64,000 nucleotides of DNA from Rhodobiaceae bacterium. Its GTDB lineage: Bacteria; Pseudomonadota; Alphaproteobacteria; Parvibaculales; Parvibaculaceae. Within the stretch, counting starts at the first letter, position 1. Each line of letters begins with the position of its first letter. Below the pieces are notes generated by a model. The model was not told the DNA's origin and did not search any database. It was given only the letters and a program-made list of their open reading frames with translations. Below, piece by piece: positions 25,933 through 35,753 of the stretch. The stretch lies in assembly GCA_021404525.1 (NCBI GenBank), contig JAAWWE010000001.1, positions 682,001 to 746,000 of the forward strand. Reading direction: 5' to 3'. A program made the position numbers and the translations under genes.

Positions 25933-26589
25933 ATGCAACTCGACGTTATCTCCGACACAATTTGCCCCTGGTGCTACATCGGCAAAAAACGCCTGGACAA
26001 GGCCGTCGATGCCTGGGATCGCAAAGACGTTGAGATTGCGATCTCTTGGCGACCCTACCAGCTCGACGCCACCATTCCGGCCGAGGGGGTGGACAGGCAG
26101 AAATATTACGAGCGGAAGTTTGGTTCAGAGCGTGCGAAAGAAGCAGGCAAAATGATCTCTGAGCTGGGCGAAAAGGAAGGCATCAAATTCGCGTTTGATC
26201 AGATCAAACGCTCCCCAAACACACTGGACAGTCACCGTCTCGTTCGCTGGGCGGGAAGCGCCGGCCTTCAGATGGAAGCCGTTGAGCTGCTCTTCAAGCG
26301 CTATTTTGAAGAAGGCGAAGATGTTGGCAAAGCGGAAGTCTTGACGGAGGTTGCCGCCGACATTGGCATGGATGTTGATCTGGTGAAGGAACTGCTAGCC
26401 AGCGACGCTGACCGTAAGCAGGTTGAATATGAAGATCATATGGCGCGCGAGATGGGTGTCACCGGTGTTCCCTGCTTCCTGTTTGAAAACAAATTCTCTG
26501 TGGTTGGCGCGCAGGACGTTGAAACGCTGACAAGAGTGTTTAGCCGCGTGCAGGAACGACTTGTGGAGCGGCCGGCAGCCGAGGCTTAG
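25933..26589 (+). CDS. DsbA family oxidoreductase (FrnE/HCCA isomerase-like)
   Basis: A 218-residue cytoplasmic thioredoxin-fold protein of the FrnE type. The N-terminal SDTICPWCYIGKKRLD carries the C-P-W-C redox motif, and the C-terminal GVTGVPCFLFENKFSVVGAQ has the cis-Pro of the fold. There is no signal peptide, in contrast to true DsbA. Members act as disulfide oxidoreductases or isomerases in stress response or polyketide biosynthesis. The stop of this gene overlaps the stop of mfd by 4 bp, tail to tail. Confidence 0.9.
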   Translation: MQLDVISDTICPWCYIGKKRLDKAVDAWDRKDVEIAISWRPYQLDATIPAEGVDRQKYYERKFGSERAKEAGKMISELGEKEGIKFAFDQIKRSPNTLDSHRLVRWAGSAGLQMEAVELLFKRYFEEGEDVGKAEVLTEVAADIGMDVDLVKELLASDADRKQVEYEDHMAREMGVTGVPCFLFENKFSVVGAQDVETLTRVFSRVQERLVERPAAEA

Positions 26590-29500
26590 GCTGCCTCAGC
26601 CGCGAGTTCGGAGAGTTTCCGTGCAAGCTTGAAAGTGCCGTCCAACCGATCCTCTGAAAGATCCCACGCCCGCTTGAAGACGAGTTTGTGATCTGGGCGC
26701 AGCTTCGCTCTGTCGCGTTCGTCATTGATGAATTCAACGAGTCCTGCCGGATTGGCGAAGACATTGTCGCGGAACGTGAGCACACCCCCTTTGGGTCCTG
26801 CGTCAATTTTCTCAATGCCCGCCGCGCGACAGAAACCTTTGATCTCGACGATCTTGAGAAGCGAGTCCACCTCTTCCGGCAGAGGCCCGAAACGGTCAAT
26901 TAGTTCCGCCGCGAATGCGTCAATGTCGGCTCGGCTCTCAACCTGTGACAGGCGACGGTAAAGCGCCATGCGGGCATCCAGATCAGTGACGTAGTGCTCG
27001 GGAATAAGAACCGGTGTGCCAATATTGATCTGCGGCGACCATTGATCCGAACCCTCGCCCTCTTCGCCCCTGAGCTGCGCGACCGCCTCCTCGAGCATTT
27101 CCTGATAGAGCTCATACCCGACTTCCCGAATATGGCCTGATTGTTCATCACCAAGCAGATTCCCCGCGCCGCGAATGTCCAAGTCGTGGCTGGCGAGCGT
27201 AAAGCCAGCGCCCAAACTGTCGAGGGATTGAAGAACGCGAAGACGCTTCTCGGCATTCGCCGTGAGTTTCCGGGTCGCTGGTGTGGTGAAATAGGCATAG
27301 GCACGCGACTTCGAACGTCCGACCCGTCCGCGCAGCTGATAGAGCTGCGCAAGGCCGAACATATCTGCCCTATGGATGACCAATGTGTTGGCGGAGGGAA
27401 TATCAATGCCTGACTCCACGATAGTGGTGGACAGAAGCACATCATATTGACCGTCATAGAAGGCGGTCATTTTGTCTTCCAGCTCACTAGGCGACATTTG
27501 ACCATGGGCGGTGACGAACTTTATCTCCGGCACTTGTTCCCGAAGAAACTCTTCAATCTCGCCTAGGTCGGCGATACGCGGACAGACATAGAAGCTCTGC
27601 CCGCCGCGATAGTGCTCCCTCAGGATCGCTTCGCGGATCACAACCGGATCGAACGGCGTCACATAGGTTCGCACCGCCAGCCGGTCGACGGGCGGAGTCG
27701 CAATGATCGAGAGTTCCCGCACGCCGGAGAGCGCTAGTTGCAGCGTTCGTGGGATCGGCGTCGCGGTGAGCGTGAGTACGTGCACATCGGCTTTAAGCTG
27801 TTTCAAGCGCTCTTTGTGAGAAACGCCAAAATGCTGTTCCTCGTCGACAATCAACAGCCCGAGGTCTTTGAACTTGATGCTCTTGGCGAGCAGCGCATGC
27901 GTTCCGATGATGACATCAATCTGCCCGCTGGCGAGCTCTTCCCGTGTCTGATTGGCTTCTTTGGTGCCAACCAAACGCGAGAGCCGTCCGAGGCGGATCG
28001 GCAGACCCTTGAAGCGCTCCATGAAAGTCTTGTAGTGCTGTCGTGCCAGCAATGTAGTCGGCACAACAACGGCAACCTGGCGTCCTTCCATAGCTGCAAC
28101 AAAGGCTGCACGAAGTGCCACCTCAGTCTTGCCAAAACCCACATCGCCGCAGACCAGCCTGTCCATGGGTCGGCCGCGGGACAGGTCCTCGACAACAGCT
28201 TCAATCGACTGCAGTTGATCGTCTGTTTCATCAAACGGAAAGCGCGCGCAGAATTCGTCAAAGGCCCCTTCTTGAGGAACAAACTTTGGAGCATCCTTCA
28301 ACTCGCGGGCAGCAGCAATCTTGATCAGCTCGCCTGCCATCTCGGTGATGCGCTCTTTGAGCTTGGCCTTTCGCGCCTGCCATCCAGTGCCGCCCAGCCG
28401 GTCCAGCTGAACAACGGTGTCGTCTGAGCCATAGCGCGACAGAAGTTCGATGTTTTCAACTGGGAGGAAGAGTTTGTCGCCGCCGTGATAGAGAAGCAGC
28501 ACACAGTCATGAGGCGCGCCCGTCACATCGATCGTCTGCAGCCCATCAAATCGCCCAATGCCATGGTCTACATGAACGACAATGTCACCAGGGGTCAGGC
28601 TGGAGGCCTCTTTCAGGAAATTGTCTGCCCGCTTCTTTCTGTGGCGGCGAACGAGCCGATCCCCGAGAACATCCTGTTCGCTGATGACGGCGACATCATC
28701 AGTCTCAAACCCCGTTTCCAGACCCAGCACCACCAGGTGGACCATGGCAGGATTACTCGACAGAACACTCGCCCAATCATCGGTCGCTGCGACATTCTCG
28801 ACGCCATGGTCTGTCAGGACCCCTTGCAGCCGTTCGCGGGCGCCGGCGCTCCAGCTGGCGAGCGCAATTCGTTTTTTTGCCGCTCGAAGCCCACGAATAT
28901 GGGCCGCCAACACATCGAAGACATTGACCCCATCCTGCTGACGTTCCGGCGCGAAGCTCCGTCCTTCTTTCGCCCCAAGGCTGAGGGCCGTATCGCTGTC
29001 AGGCTGGGCAAACGGCGTAAAGACGCGTACTTGCCGCTCGGCAAGGTTCTTTTGCCATTCATCCTCGTCGAGATAGAGACCTGCAGGCGGTAGTGGTTTG
29101 AAACTGGTGCCTTCCAAGTTCTTCATGCTAAGGGCGGTTTCCCGCGCCTCGTAATAGTCTTTGATCAGGTCCAACCTGGATTGACGGGCATCGTCCACAA
29201 GCTGATCAAGCGTGATGGTCGAGCGGTCCAGGTACCCAAAGAGGGTTTCCAGGCTTTCGTGAAAAAGTGGAAGCCAATGCTCCATCCCGTGATGTTTTCG
29301 ACCCTCGCTGACAGCCTCGTAAAGTGGGTCGGCGTCGGAGACTGCACCAAAGGCCGCAACATATCCGGCGCGAAATCTCCGGATTGCTTCTGCATCAAGA
29401 TGGATTTCACTCACCGGCACCAGGTCCATGCGGGCGCGTTTGCCTGTTGTGAGTTGATCTTCCGGGTCAAATGTCCGGATGGCTTCCAGCGTGTCGCCGA

Positions 29501-30059
29501 ACATGTCGAGGCGGAGTGCGGTGTCCCCATCAGGCGGATAGAGATCAACAATCCCGCCGCGCACAGCATATTCACCAGGCTCTCGGACGGTCCCGGTGCG
29601 GTTGTAGCCATTGAGCGTCAGATACTCGATGAGACCGTCGAGATCGATCCTGTCTCCAGCTGCCGCCCCCCAGGCCCCCTCTTCCAACAATTGTCGCGGA
29701 GGCACCCTTTGTAGAGCTGCATTGACCGTTGCGAGCACCACAAGAGGCTTCTTTGGCCCACCTGGATGCACCAGCCGTGCAAGGGTCGCCATCCGCTGAG
29801 CCACGACTTCTGATTGAGGCGAGACCCGGTCATAAGGTAGGCAGTCCCAGGCGGGGAACCTCAGGACTTCAAGATCCGGTGCAAAGAATGCCAGGGCGTC
29901 CGCTAGTCCATTGAGACGGGCATCATCGCGTGCGATATGGAGCACCGGCGCCTCAGCAGCACGGGCGATATCTGCCAGAACGACGGCGTCATAACCCTCT
30001 GGCGTCTCTCCAAGGGTCAGATGGCCTTTGGAGGTCAAAATGCGGTCCTGCAGCGTCAC
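26586..30059 (-). CDS. mfd: Transcription-repair coupling factor Mfd
   Basis: A 1157-residue Mfd. The N-terminal UvrB-like region is followed by the RNA-polymerase-interacting CarD-like domain (LTPGDIVVHVDHGIGRFDGL), then a RecG-like translocase with Walker A GDVGFGKTEVA, DEEQHFGV in motif II, LTATPIPRTLQ in motif III and QLRGRVGRS in motif VI, and a C-terminal TRCF domain. It removes RNA polymerase stalled at lesions and recruits UvrA. The start is a GTG at 30059, 5 bp after the sdhE stop, so sdhE and mfd form an operon, as is common in alphaproteobacteria. Confidence 0.97.
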   Translation of the reverse strand: MTLQDRILTSKGHLTLGETPEGYDAVVLADIARAAEAPVLHIARDDARLNGLADALAFFAPDLEVLRFPAWDCLPYDRVSPQSEVVAQRMATLARLVHPGGPKKPLVVLATVNAALQRVPPRQLLEEGAWGAAAGDRIDLDGLIEYLTLNGYNRTGTVREPGEYAVRGGIVDLYPPDGDTALRLDMFGDTLEAIRTFDPEDQLTTGKRARMDLVPVSEIHLDAEAIRRFRAGYVAAFGAVSDADPLYEAVSEGRKHHGMEHWLPLFHESLETLFGYLDRSTITLDQLVDDARQSRLDLIKDYYEARETALSMKNLEGTSFKPLPPAGLYLDEDEWQKNLAERQVRVFTPFAQPDSDTALSLGAKEGRSFAPERQQDGVNVFDVLAAHIRGLRAAKKRIALASWSAGARERLQGVLTDHGVENVAATDDWASVLSSNPAMVHLVVLGLETGFETDDVAVISEQDVLGDRLVRRHRKKRADNFLKEASSLTPGDIVVHVDHGIGRFDGLQTIDVTGAPHDCVLLLYHGGDKLFLPVENIELLSRYGSDDTVVQLDRLGGTGWQARKAKLKERITEMAGELIKIAAARELKDAPKFVPQEGAFDEFCARFPFDETDDQLQSIEAVVEDLSRGRPMDRLVCGDVGFGKTEVALRAAFVAAMEGRQVAVVVPTTLLARQHYKTFMERFKGLPIRLGRLSRLVGTKEANQTREELASGQIDVIIGTHALLAKSIKFKDLGLLIVDEEQHFGVSHKERLKQLKADVHVLTLTATPIPRTLQLALSGVRELSIIATPPVDRLAVRTYVTPFDPVVIREAILREHYRGGQSFYVCPRIADLGEIEEFLREQVPEIKFVTAHGQMSPSELEDKMTAFYDGQYDVLLSTTIVESGIDIPSANTLVIHRADMFGLAQLYQLRGRVGRSKSRAYAYFTTPATRKLTANAEKRLRVLQSLDSLGAGFTLASHDLDIRGAGNLLGDEQSGHIREVGYELYQEMLEEAVAQLRGEEGEGSDQWSPQINIGTPVLIPEHYVTDLDARMALYRRLSQVESRADIDAFAAELIDRFGPLPEEVDSLLKIVEIKGFCRAAGIEKIDAGPKGGVLTFRDNVFANPAGLVEFINDERDRAKLRPDHKLVFKRAWDLSEDRLDGTFKLARKLSELAAEAA

Positions 30060-30064
30060 GGCGT

Positions 30065-30355
30065 CTATTCAGGCCTCTTGGGGACCGCCGTGCCCATAAA
30101 GTCGAGCTGACAGATGCGTTTGAAAATATGGGTGTTGAAAGCGTCCGGCACAGGCTCTCGATTCGCAATCCAGCCATAAACCTGATCGTCGGGCTCTTCG
30201 AGCAAGGCCTCAAACAGGTCGAGGTCAGGCGTGTCGAGTTCCTGAATATGCGCATCAGCAAACCGCCCCATAATGAGGTCCATTTCCTTGATGCCCCGGT
30301 GCCAGGCCCGGAACTGGAGCCGCTTGCGGCGGACGTCTACCGTCTCGTCGGTCAT
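30065..30355 (-). CDS. sdhE: FAD assembly factor SdhE
   Basis: A 96-residue SdhE/YgfY-family protein (succinate dehydrogenase assembly factor 2). The motif HRGIKEMDLIMGRFAD contains the conserved R-G-x-x-E needed for flavinylation of SdhA, and the later DLDLFEALLEEPDDQVYGW is typical. The gene is embedded in a longer open frame to 30715, but the start at 30355 is the family start and the remainder is antisense to recG. It is the first gene of the sdhE-mfd operon and diverges from recG across 124 bp. Confidence 0.93.
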   Translation of the reverse strand: MTDETVDVRRKRLQFRAWHRGIKEMDLIMGRFADAHIQELDTPDLDLFEALLEEPDDQVYGWIANREPVPDAFNTHIFKRICQLDFMGTAVPKRPE

Positions 30356-30479
30356 GAAAGCCTCAATATCGGTGGTAGTGCTTTGGCCGCAGGATATATA
30401 CGTTTCCGCTCTGCCTGTCAGCCCGTCCCGGGTAGGATTGGCTAAGATAACAATCTGTTCAACCGATCTCCGGAACCTC

Positions 30480-32564
30480 ATGCGGCCAGAAATCCTCTTT
30501 CCCCTGTTTGCGCCCATTTCGCGCCTGTCTGGTATCGGACCACGGCTGGAAAAGCTGCTGGAAAAACCAGTGGGGAAACACGTCATCGATTTGATCTGGC
30601 ACCTGCCTGCGAGCCTGATCGACCGCCGGAACCGTCCAAAGATTGCTGAAACAATCGATGGGGAAATCGCCACGCTTGAAATTGATGTTGGCACACATAT
30701 TCCCTCTAGAAACAAGCGCTTGCCCTACCGTGTTCATGTGTCAGACGAAACCGGCGAAATGCCGCTGATTTTCTTCCGGGCCCGACCCGACTATCTGACG
30801 AAGGTTCTGCCAGAAGGGTCACGGCGGATCATTTCGGGTCGCGTCGACTATTATCAGGGTGATCCACAGATGCCCCATCCAGACCATATCGTTGCGCCAG
30901 AAAACGCAGCAGAAATGCCGCTGATTGAGCCGGTTTACCCGCTGACAGCAGGTGTGACGCTGAAGGTCATGTCAAAGGCCGTGCGCGGCGCTCTTGAATT
31001 GGTGCCGGACTTACCCGAATGGCAGGAACCAAACTGGCTCGCCAAACAAAAATATCCGTCCTGGAAAGGCGCCCTAGCCGCCTCTCACGCGCCGGAAAGC
31101 TCAGCTGATCTGGAGCCCGGCACGCCGGCCCGGTCCAGGCTAGCCTATGATGAGCTGCTGGCGAACCAGCTCGCGCTTGGTCTTGTGCGGACCCGTATGC
31201 GGTCAAGAGCCGGTCGGGAAACACGAGGAGACGGCAAACTGCGCTCCCAGGTGCTGGACGCCCTTCCCTTCAAACTGACCAACGCCCAGATGATGGCGCT
31301 GGCCGAAATCGGCGGCGACATGGCCGCCAACAAGCGCATGCTACGTTTGCTGCAGGGCGATGTAGGCAGTGGGAAAACGGCTGTCGCCTTGATGGCGATG
31401 TTGAATGCCGTGGAAACAGGCGCTCAAGGCGCCATGATGGCGCCAACGGAGATCCTTGCCCGGCAACACGCAGCGAGCCTCGGCCCTTTGTGTGAAGCTG
31501 TGGGGGTTCGGCTCGAAGTCCTGACTGGCCGCGACAAGGGTAAAAAACGCGAAGCGCTGCTCGCTGATCTAGAAAGCGGTGCCATCCACATTCTGATCGG
31601 GACGCATGCCATCTTCGAAGGAGATGTTGCATTCAACGATCTGGCTCTTGCCGTCGTGGACGAACAGCACCGGTTTGGTGTGCATCAGCGACTTCAACTG
31701 TCGGCCAAAGGCGGCATCCCGGCAGATGTGCTGGTGATGACCGCGACCCCTATTCCGCGCACCCTGTCGCTCACGGTCTATGGGGATATGGATGTCACCC
31801 GGCTGACCGAAAAACCGGCTGGCCGCCAGCCTATCGATACGAGGGCCCTGCCTAATTCACGCCTGGACGAGGTTGTAAATGGGATTGGTCGAGCGATTGC
31901 CACAGGCGCGCGGGCTTATTGGGTGTGCCCGCTGGTCGAAGAATCCGAAAAGCTCGACGTCGCCGCTGCTGAAGATCGCGCAGCAGCATTGAAAGCAGAG
32001 TTTGGCGATAAAGTTGGGCTCATTCATGGGCGCATGAAATCGGCGGAGAAGGACGCAGTGATGGCGCGCTTCCAGTCTGGCGAGATTTCGATCCTGGTCG
32101 CAACGACTGTGATTGAGGTGGGCGTCGATGTGCCGGAAGCCACCATTATGGTGATTGAACACGCTGAGCGGTTTGGCCTCTCGCAACTCCACCAGCTTCG
32201 CGGGCGCGTCGGGCGCGGCAGCGGCAAATCAAGCTGCCTGCTTCTCTATCAAACGCCACTCGGCGAAACGGCCAAGGCCCGGATTAACATCCTGCGAGAA
32301 ACGGAGGATGGGTTCCGGATTGCAGAAGAGGACCTGAAGCTTCGTGGTGCCGGTGAGGTTTTGGGGACAAGACAGAGTGGTCTTCCGGAATTCAGATTGG
32401 CTGATCCAGTGGCACATGCCGATCTACTCGCAACGGCACATGACGACACGCGTTTGATCCTTGAAACAGACCCAATGCTTCAGACTGAACGTGGTAAGGC
32501 GCTGCGCACCCTGCTCTATCTCTTTGAGCGGGATGAAGCGATCCGCTATCTGGAGTCCGGCTGA
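30480..32564 (+). CDS. recG: ATP-dependent DNA helicase RecG
   Basis: A 694-residue RecG from the ATG at 30480; the frame is open to 30273 but that part is antisense to sdhE. The N-terminal wedge/OB domain (about 1-230) precedes the helicase core with Walker A LLQGDVGSGKTAVA, the DEQH box in VVDEQHRFGVHQR, TATPIPRTLSLTVYGDMD, and QLRGRVGRG. It reverses and remodels stalled replication forks and processes Holliday junctions. Its last 19 bp overlap the convergent alpha/beta hydrolase gene. Confidence 0.97.
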   Translation: MRPEILFPLFAPISRLSGIGPRLEKLLEKPVGKHVIDLIWHLPASLIDRRNRPKIAETIDGEIATLEIDVGTHIPSRNKRLPYRVHVSDETGEMPLIFFRARPDYLTKVLPEGSRRIISGRVDYYQGDPQMPHPDHIVAPENAAEMPLIEPVYPLTAGVTLKVMSKAVRGALELVPDLPEWQEPNWLAKQKYPSWKGALAASHAPESSADLEPGTPARSRLAYDELLANQLALGLVRTRMRSRAGRETRGDGKLRSQVLDALPFKLTNAQMMALAEIGGDMAANKRMLRLLQGDVGSGKTAVALMAMLNAVETGAQGAMMAPTEILARQHAASLGPLCEAVGVRLEVLTGRDKGKKREALLADLESGAIHILIGTHAIFEGDVAFNDLALAVVDEQHRFGVHQRLQLSAKGGIPADVLVMTATPIPRTLSLTVYGDMDVTRLTEKPAGRQPIDTRALPNSRLDEVVNGIGRAIATGARAYWVCPLVEESEKLDVAAAEDRAAALKAEFGDKVGLIHGRMKSAEKDAVMARFQSGEISILVATTVIEVGVDVPEATIMVIEHAERFGLSQLHQLRGRVGRGSGKSSCLLLYQTPLGETAKARINILRETEDGFRIAEEDLKLRGAGEVLGTRQSGLPEFRLADPVAHADLLATAHDDTRLILETDPMLQTERGKALRTLLYLFERDEAIRYLESG

Positions 32565-33433
32565 TCCCTGCTGGAAACGGCATCGTGAATGGCAGCAGCT
32601 ACACAGTCTGGGTCTTCAAGCATCGGGAAGTGTCCAAGCCCCTCCAATTGTCGACCATGTGCAGCGGGTAGTCTTGACCTGATATGCGCCAGTTGATGTA
32701 GGCCGGAAACAGGGTCAGCATCACCGTAGAGAAACGCCAATCGCGCCGAACCGAATTGCTCCATCGCCGTTTCTAGGTCTTTCGAAGCGTCCGCCCGTTC
32801 CTTCATGTAAACGAGGTGTTTGGGTGCCAGCAACTTGCCTTCATTGGCCGCAAATTCCTGCCACATGCGACTGGTCTCTTCGCGGAGACGGTCTTTGTGT
32901 TTTCCGCCCGTCATCTGAACGCCTTTCTGAAACGTTTTCTCGGACATCGCACGGGCAACCAGTCCGCCGATAATTGGCGTGGTCAGCAGGCGTTGGCTAA
33001 GTGTAGGACGGTAGAGTGCTGCATAGACGCTGGAATTCATGAACACCGCCTGGCGTACCAATGTGTCCGGTGCACCGAATTGTCCAGTGAGCAGAATTTG
33101 CAAAATAATACCGCCGAGGTCATGCCCCACAATTATGGGCGGCCTGGAGCTTCGGGTGCGGATGATGTCGCTCGCGAGTGAACTTTGACGATAGGCCGAA
33201 TAGGAGACGTTGCGTGGCTTGTCCGAGCCTCCATAACCAAGAAAATCGAACTGCAGGATCCGATAGTCTTGAGCCAGCCGTTCACCCACAATATCCCAGT
33301 CTCGAGAGGATGAAGGAAAGCCATGAAGAAGCACCAGGTCTGGGCCTTCGCCGTATTGCTGGTATGCGATTTTGTGGCCATTCCAGATGAAAAACTGCTG
33401 GTCTTGCGAAGCGGGTTTTGAAGAAGGCTGCAT
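32546..33433 (-). CDS. Alpha/beta-fold hydrolase
   Basis: A 295-residue alpha/beta hydrolase of the epoxide-hydrolase/haloalkane-dehalogenase-like branch. The oxyanion loop LLHGFPSSSRDWD is near residue 35. The nucleophile elbow reads VGHDLGG, so the nucleophile is Asp, as in dehalogenases and epoxide hydrolases. A late GLGHFPMLED supplies the His. The ATG begins one base after the stop codon of the TetR gene, so both are translated from one message. It overlaps the recG end by 19 bp. Confidence 0.88.
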   Translation of the reverse strand: MQPSSKPASQDQQFFIWNGHKIAYQQYGEGPDLVLLHGFPSSSRDWDIVGERLAQDYRILQFDFLGYGGSDKPRNVSYSAYRQSSLASDIIRTRSSRPPIIVGHDLGGIILQILLTGQFGAPDTLVRQAVFMNSSVYAALYRPTLSQRLLTTPIIGGLVARAMSEKTFQKGVQMTGGKHKDRLREETSRMWQEFAANEGKLLAPKHLVYMKERADASKDLETAMEQFGSARLAFLYGDADPVSGLHQLAHIRSRLPAAHGRQLEGLGHFPMLEDPDCVAAAIHDAVSSRDQPDSR

Positions 33434-34096
33434 CTATTTGTCCAGCAAGGCTTCGGGCGCTTTCACCAGCACCATCATCTTTTTCCGGCCTTTGGGCGTT
33501 GCATCAGAGAGCAAGGTGACAAGTAGCGCGTATTGTGCGCGGGCAAGCGCAACGTCATTCTTGAGCGACCCCACCGACCACATTCGGATCGCCCCCAAAG
33601 TGGCATGAACGACATTGTGAGCGAGCGGCCGCTGTTTAAGCGCACCACGTAAATCCCGTTCTTCGACGGCCTGCTGCACGATGAGCTCAAACCGACGACC
33701 GGCATTCGTGAATAGGTCTCCCATAGCTTGGCTGACGGCTTTTGACTCCAGCTCGTACAGTGTGCGGAAGACAGCCTTATAGGTGCGCTTGTTGGAGGCA
33801 AGCAAAGCAAACAGCGAGTCCAGGAGCGCCACACCACGCTCAATCCCCGTCAGTGCGTCGTCTGATTTCAAGAGCTCGTCGACGTCATGCAAGGCGAGCT
33901 CAATCGACGTAAGAATAACCTCTTCTCTGCCGCCCAGAAGATTGTAGATCGTCGGAATCGTAACGTCGGATTGGGCAGCGAGTTCCTTCAACGTAAAGCC
34001 GCGCTCACCATTCGCTGCAATCAACCCCATCGCATTTGCCAGGATTTTTTCCCGTCGCGCGTATTTGTTTTTTTCTCTCAAGCTATCTCTTGTCAT
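33434..34096 (-). CDS. TetR/AcrR-family transcriptional regulator
   Basis: A TetR-type regulator of 220 or 227 residues. The DNA-binding domain reads RREKILANAMGLIAANGERG, FTLKELAAQSDVTIPTIYNL, LGGREEVI; the remainder is a helical ligand-binding domain. Two starts are possible: the ATG at 34117, whose codon overlaps a palindrome, or the one at 34096, which leaves the palindrome in the control region. I prefer 34096. It shares an operon with the alpha/beta hydrolase and diverges from the nitroreductase, the usual pattern for a local repressor of both transcripts. Confidence 0.85.
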   Translation of the reverse strand: MTRDSLREKNKYARREKILANAMGLIAANGERGFTLKELAAQSDVTIPTIYNLLGGREEVILTSIELALHDVDELLKSDDALTGIERGVALLDSLFALLASNKRTYKAVFRTLYELESKAVSQAMGDLFTNAGRRFELIVQQAVEERDLRGALKQRPLAHNVVHATLGAIRMWSVGSLKNDVALARAQYALLVTLLSDATPKGRKKMMVLVKAPEALLDK

Positions 34097-34115
34097 TCCC
34101 CTAATTTGCACATAC

Positions 34116-34127
34116 ATAAAATTTTAT
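34116..34127. promoter_or_regulatory. Palindrome, probable TetR operator
   Basis: ATAAAATTTTAT is a perfect 12-bp palindrome in an AT-rich island between the TetR regulator and the nitroreductase, which start in opposite directions from here. Its position over both start regions suits an autoregulated operator; AT-rich sites are less typical for TetR, so this is tentative. Confidence 0.45.
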
Positions 34128-34155
34128 CAATAGTAAAAATATAGAGGAGCTGCCC

Positions 34156-34830
34156 ATGTCCCAATCAGTCACAGACACCGTTGCAAAACGCAAAAGCACA
34201 CGAGCCTTCTTGCCCGACCCCGTTCCAGACGCGGTCATCCGGGAGGTTTTAGAGAAAGCTCTTCGCGCGCCATCGGGGGGCAATGTTCAGCCGTGGCACC
34301 TTTATGTCCTTACCGGCAGCTCAATGAAACGGTTCCGTGCAGACCTGGAGATGAAGATGGAGGAAAACCCCCTCGGAGAGGAGCCGCAATATGCGGTTTA
34401 TCCGGAGGGCCTCATCGAGCCCTATCGGACTTATAGATACAATGTGGGCGAAGAAATGTACGCGCTACTTGGCATTAACCGGGATGAAAAACTAAAGCGC
34501 TTGGAGTGGTTGCAAAACAACTATCGTTTCTTTGGTGCACCAGCCGCGGCCTTTTGCTTTATCGACCGGTCGATGGGGCCGCCCCAATGGTCTGACCTTG
34601 GTATGTATCTGCAAACAGCCATGCTTTTGCTTGAAGAAGCAGGCTATGCGACCTGTGCACAAGAAGCCTGGAGCAGGTGGCCGGATTTCGTTTCGGGATT
34701 TGTTGGCGCACCTGAAGAACAGGTGCTTTTCTGCGGTCTTGCTATCGGCAAAGAAGATACATCTGCTGCCGTCAATCAACTGCGCACGACCAGAGCGTCT
34801 TTCCAAGACGCGGTTACGTTTGTTTCTTAA
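34156..34830 (+). CDS. Nitroreductase family protein
   Basis: A 224-residue FMN-dependent nitroreductase. The N-terminal RKSTRAFLPDPVPDAVI and APSGGNVQPWHLYVL are the FMN-binding signatures, DLGMYLQTAMLLLEEAGY the dimer-core helix, and FCGLAIGKED the C-terminal FMN contact. It reduces nitroaromatics or quinones with NAD(P)H. GAGGAGCTGCCC precedes the ATG. It is divergent from the TetR regulator and may be controlled by it. Converges with the DUF502 gene across 21 bp. Confidence 0.92.
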   Translation: MSQSVTDTVAKRKSTRAFLPDPVPDAVIREVLEKALRAPSGGNVQPWHLYVLTGSSMKRFRADLEMKMEENPLGEEPQYAVYPEGLIEPYRTYRYNVGEEMYALLGINRDEKLKRLEWLQNNYRFFGAPAAAFCFIDRSMGPPQWSDLGMYLQTAMLLLEEAGYATCAQEAWSRWPDFVSGFVGAPEEQVLFCGLAIGKEDTSAAVNQLRTTRASFQDAVTFVS

Positions 34831-34851
34831 ACAGCAATCCGGGGCGTCATC

Positions 34852-35571
34852 CTAAGCTTTGGAGCCCAAGTCTGTTTCCGCAGGGTCTGTTGTTCCGTTG
34901 TTCTTTGGCGGTTCAACCAGGCCGGCGGAGATAATTAATTTGGCGGCTTCTTCCACAGACATGTCGAGAATCTCAATGTCACCCTTAGGGACAAACAGAA
35001 GAAAGCCTGATGTGGGGTTGGGTGTTGTTGGCAGGAACACGCTAACAAGACCGTCGTCAGTGGATGCCTTCTCAAGCACCTCCCCTTTGGTCTGAGTTGT
35101 AACAAAGACCAGTGCGTAGAGTCCGCGCCTTGGATATTCAATAAGTCCAACCTCTCTAAAAGAGGTGCCGCTTTGAGAGATGACAGTCTCGAATATCTGC
35201 TTTAGCGCATTGTAGATATTCCGGACAATCGGCATGCGATCAACAAGTCGTTCGCCAAATGCCAGAATACGCCGCCCCAGAAAATTGGCGGTAAGAGCAC
35301 CCAGAACGGTCAGTGCGATAAGGCCGATGATGACGCCTATGCCCGGAACGGTGAAGGGCAATAGCTGATCAGGGTGATATTGATCCGGAAAGAACCCAAC
35401 GACGTAGGTATCTATAAACTCCACAAACCACCTGAGTAGGTAGATTGTGATCCATATGGGTGCAGCGACCGCGAGGCCTGTCAGGAAATAGGTCCGAAGA
35501 CGCGAAGTAAACCCCGCCTTTTTGGCAGGTTGTAGGATGTGGTGTTGATCGCCTTCACTTGGGTCTGTCAT
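34852..35571 (-). CDS. DUF502 domain-containing membrane protein
   Basis: A 239-residue inner-membrane protein of the DUF502 family. Two hydrophobic segments lie near residues 28-48 (YFLTGLAVAAPIWITIYLLRW) in part and 72-95 (VPGIGVIIGLIALTVLGAL), followed by the conserved FGERLVDRMPIVRNIYNALKQ block and a soluble C-terminal part ending near SVEEAAKLIISAGL. Members are widespread and uncharacterised. It is monocistronic, between the nitroreductase and the divergent DUF7064-like operon. Confidence 0.88.
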   Translation of the reverse strand: MTDPSEGDQHHILQPAKKAGFTSRLRTYFLTGLAVAAPIWITIYLLRWFVEFIDTYVVGFFPDQYHPDQLLPFTVPGIGVIIGLIALTVLGALTANFLGRRILAFGERLVDRMPIVRNIYNALKQIFETVISQSGTSFREVGLIEYPRRGLYALVFVTTQTKGEVLEKASTDDGLVSVFLPTTPNPTSGFLLFVPKGDIEILDMSVEEAAKLIISAGLVEPPKNNGTTDPAETDLGSKA

Positions 35572-35753
35572 TTTTTGGCCTCTACCTAACCCTAGGTCAC
35601 CCTTACCATTTACGGTGTTTCATGTCAGAAATATAGGACGATTTCCGGGTGGCAAGACCACCTGCCGATATCAACTGGACATGGTGAGCGCGATTGGGCG
35701 GCGCAGCTCCCGTGTTCGTGACCGAGATAAACAACACTGAACGGGAGGAAGAC

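Noticed and set aside
30356..30715. N-terminal extension of sdhE to 30715
   Set aside because: The family start is at 30355 and the extra 120 codons lie antisense to the recG N-terminus.
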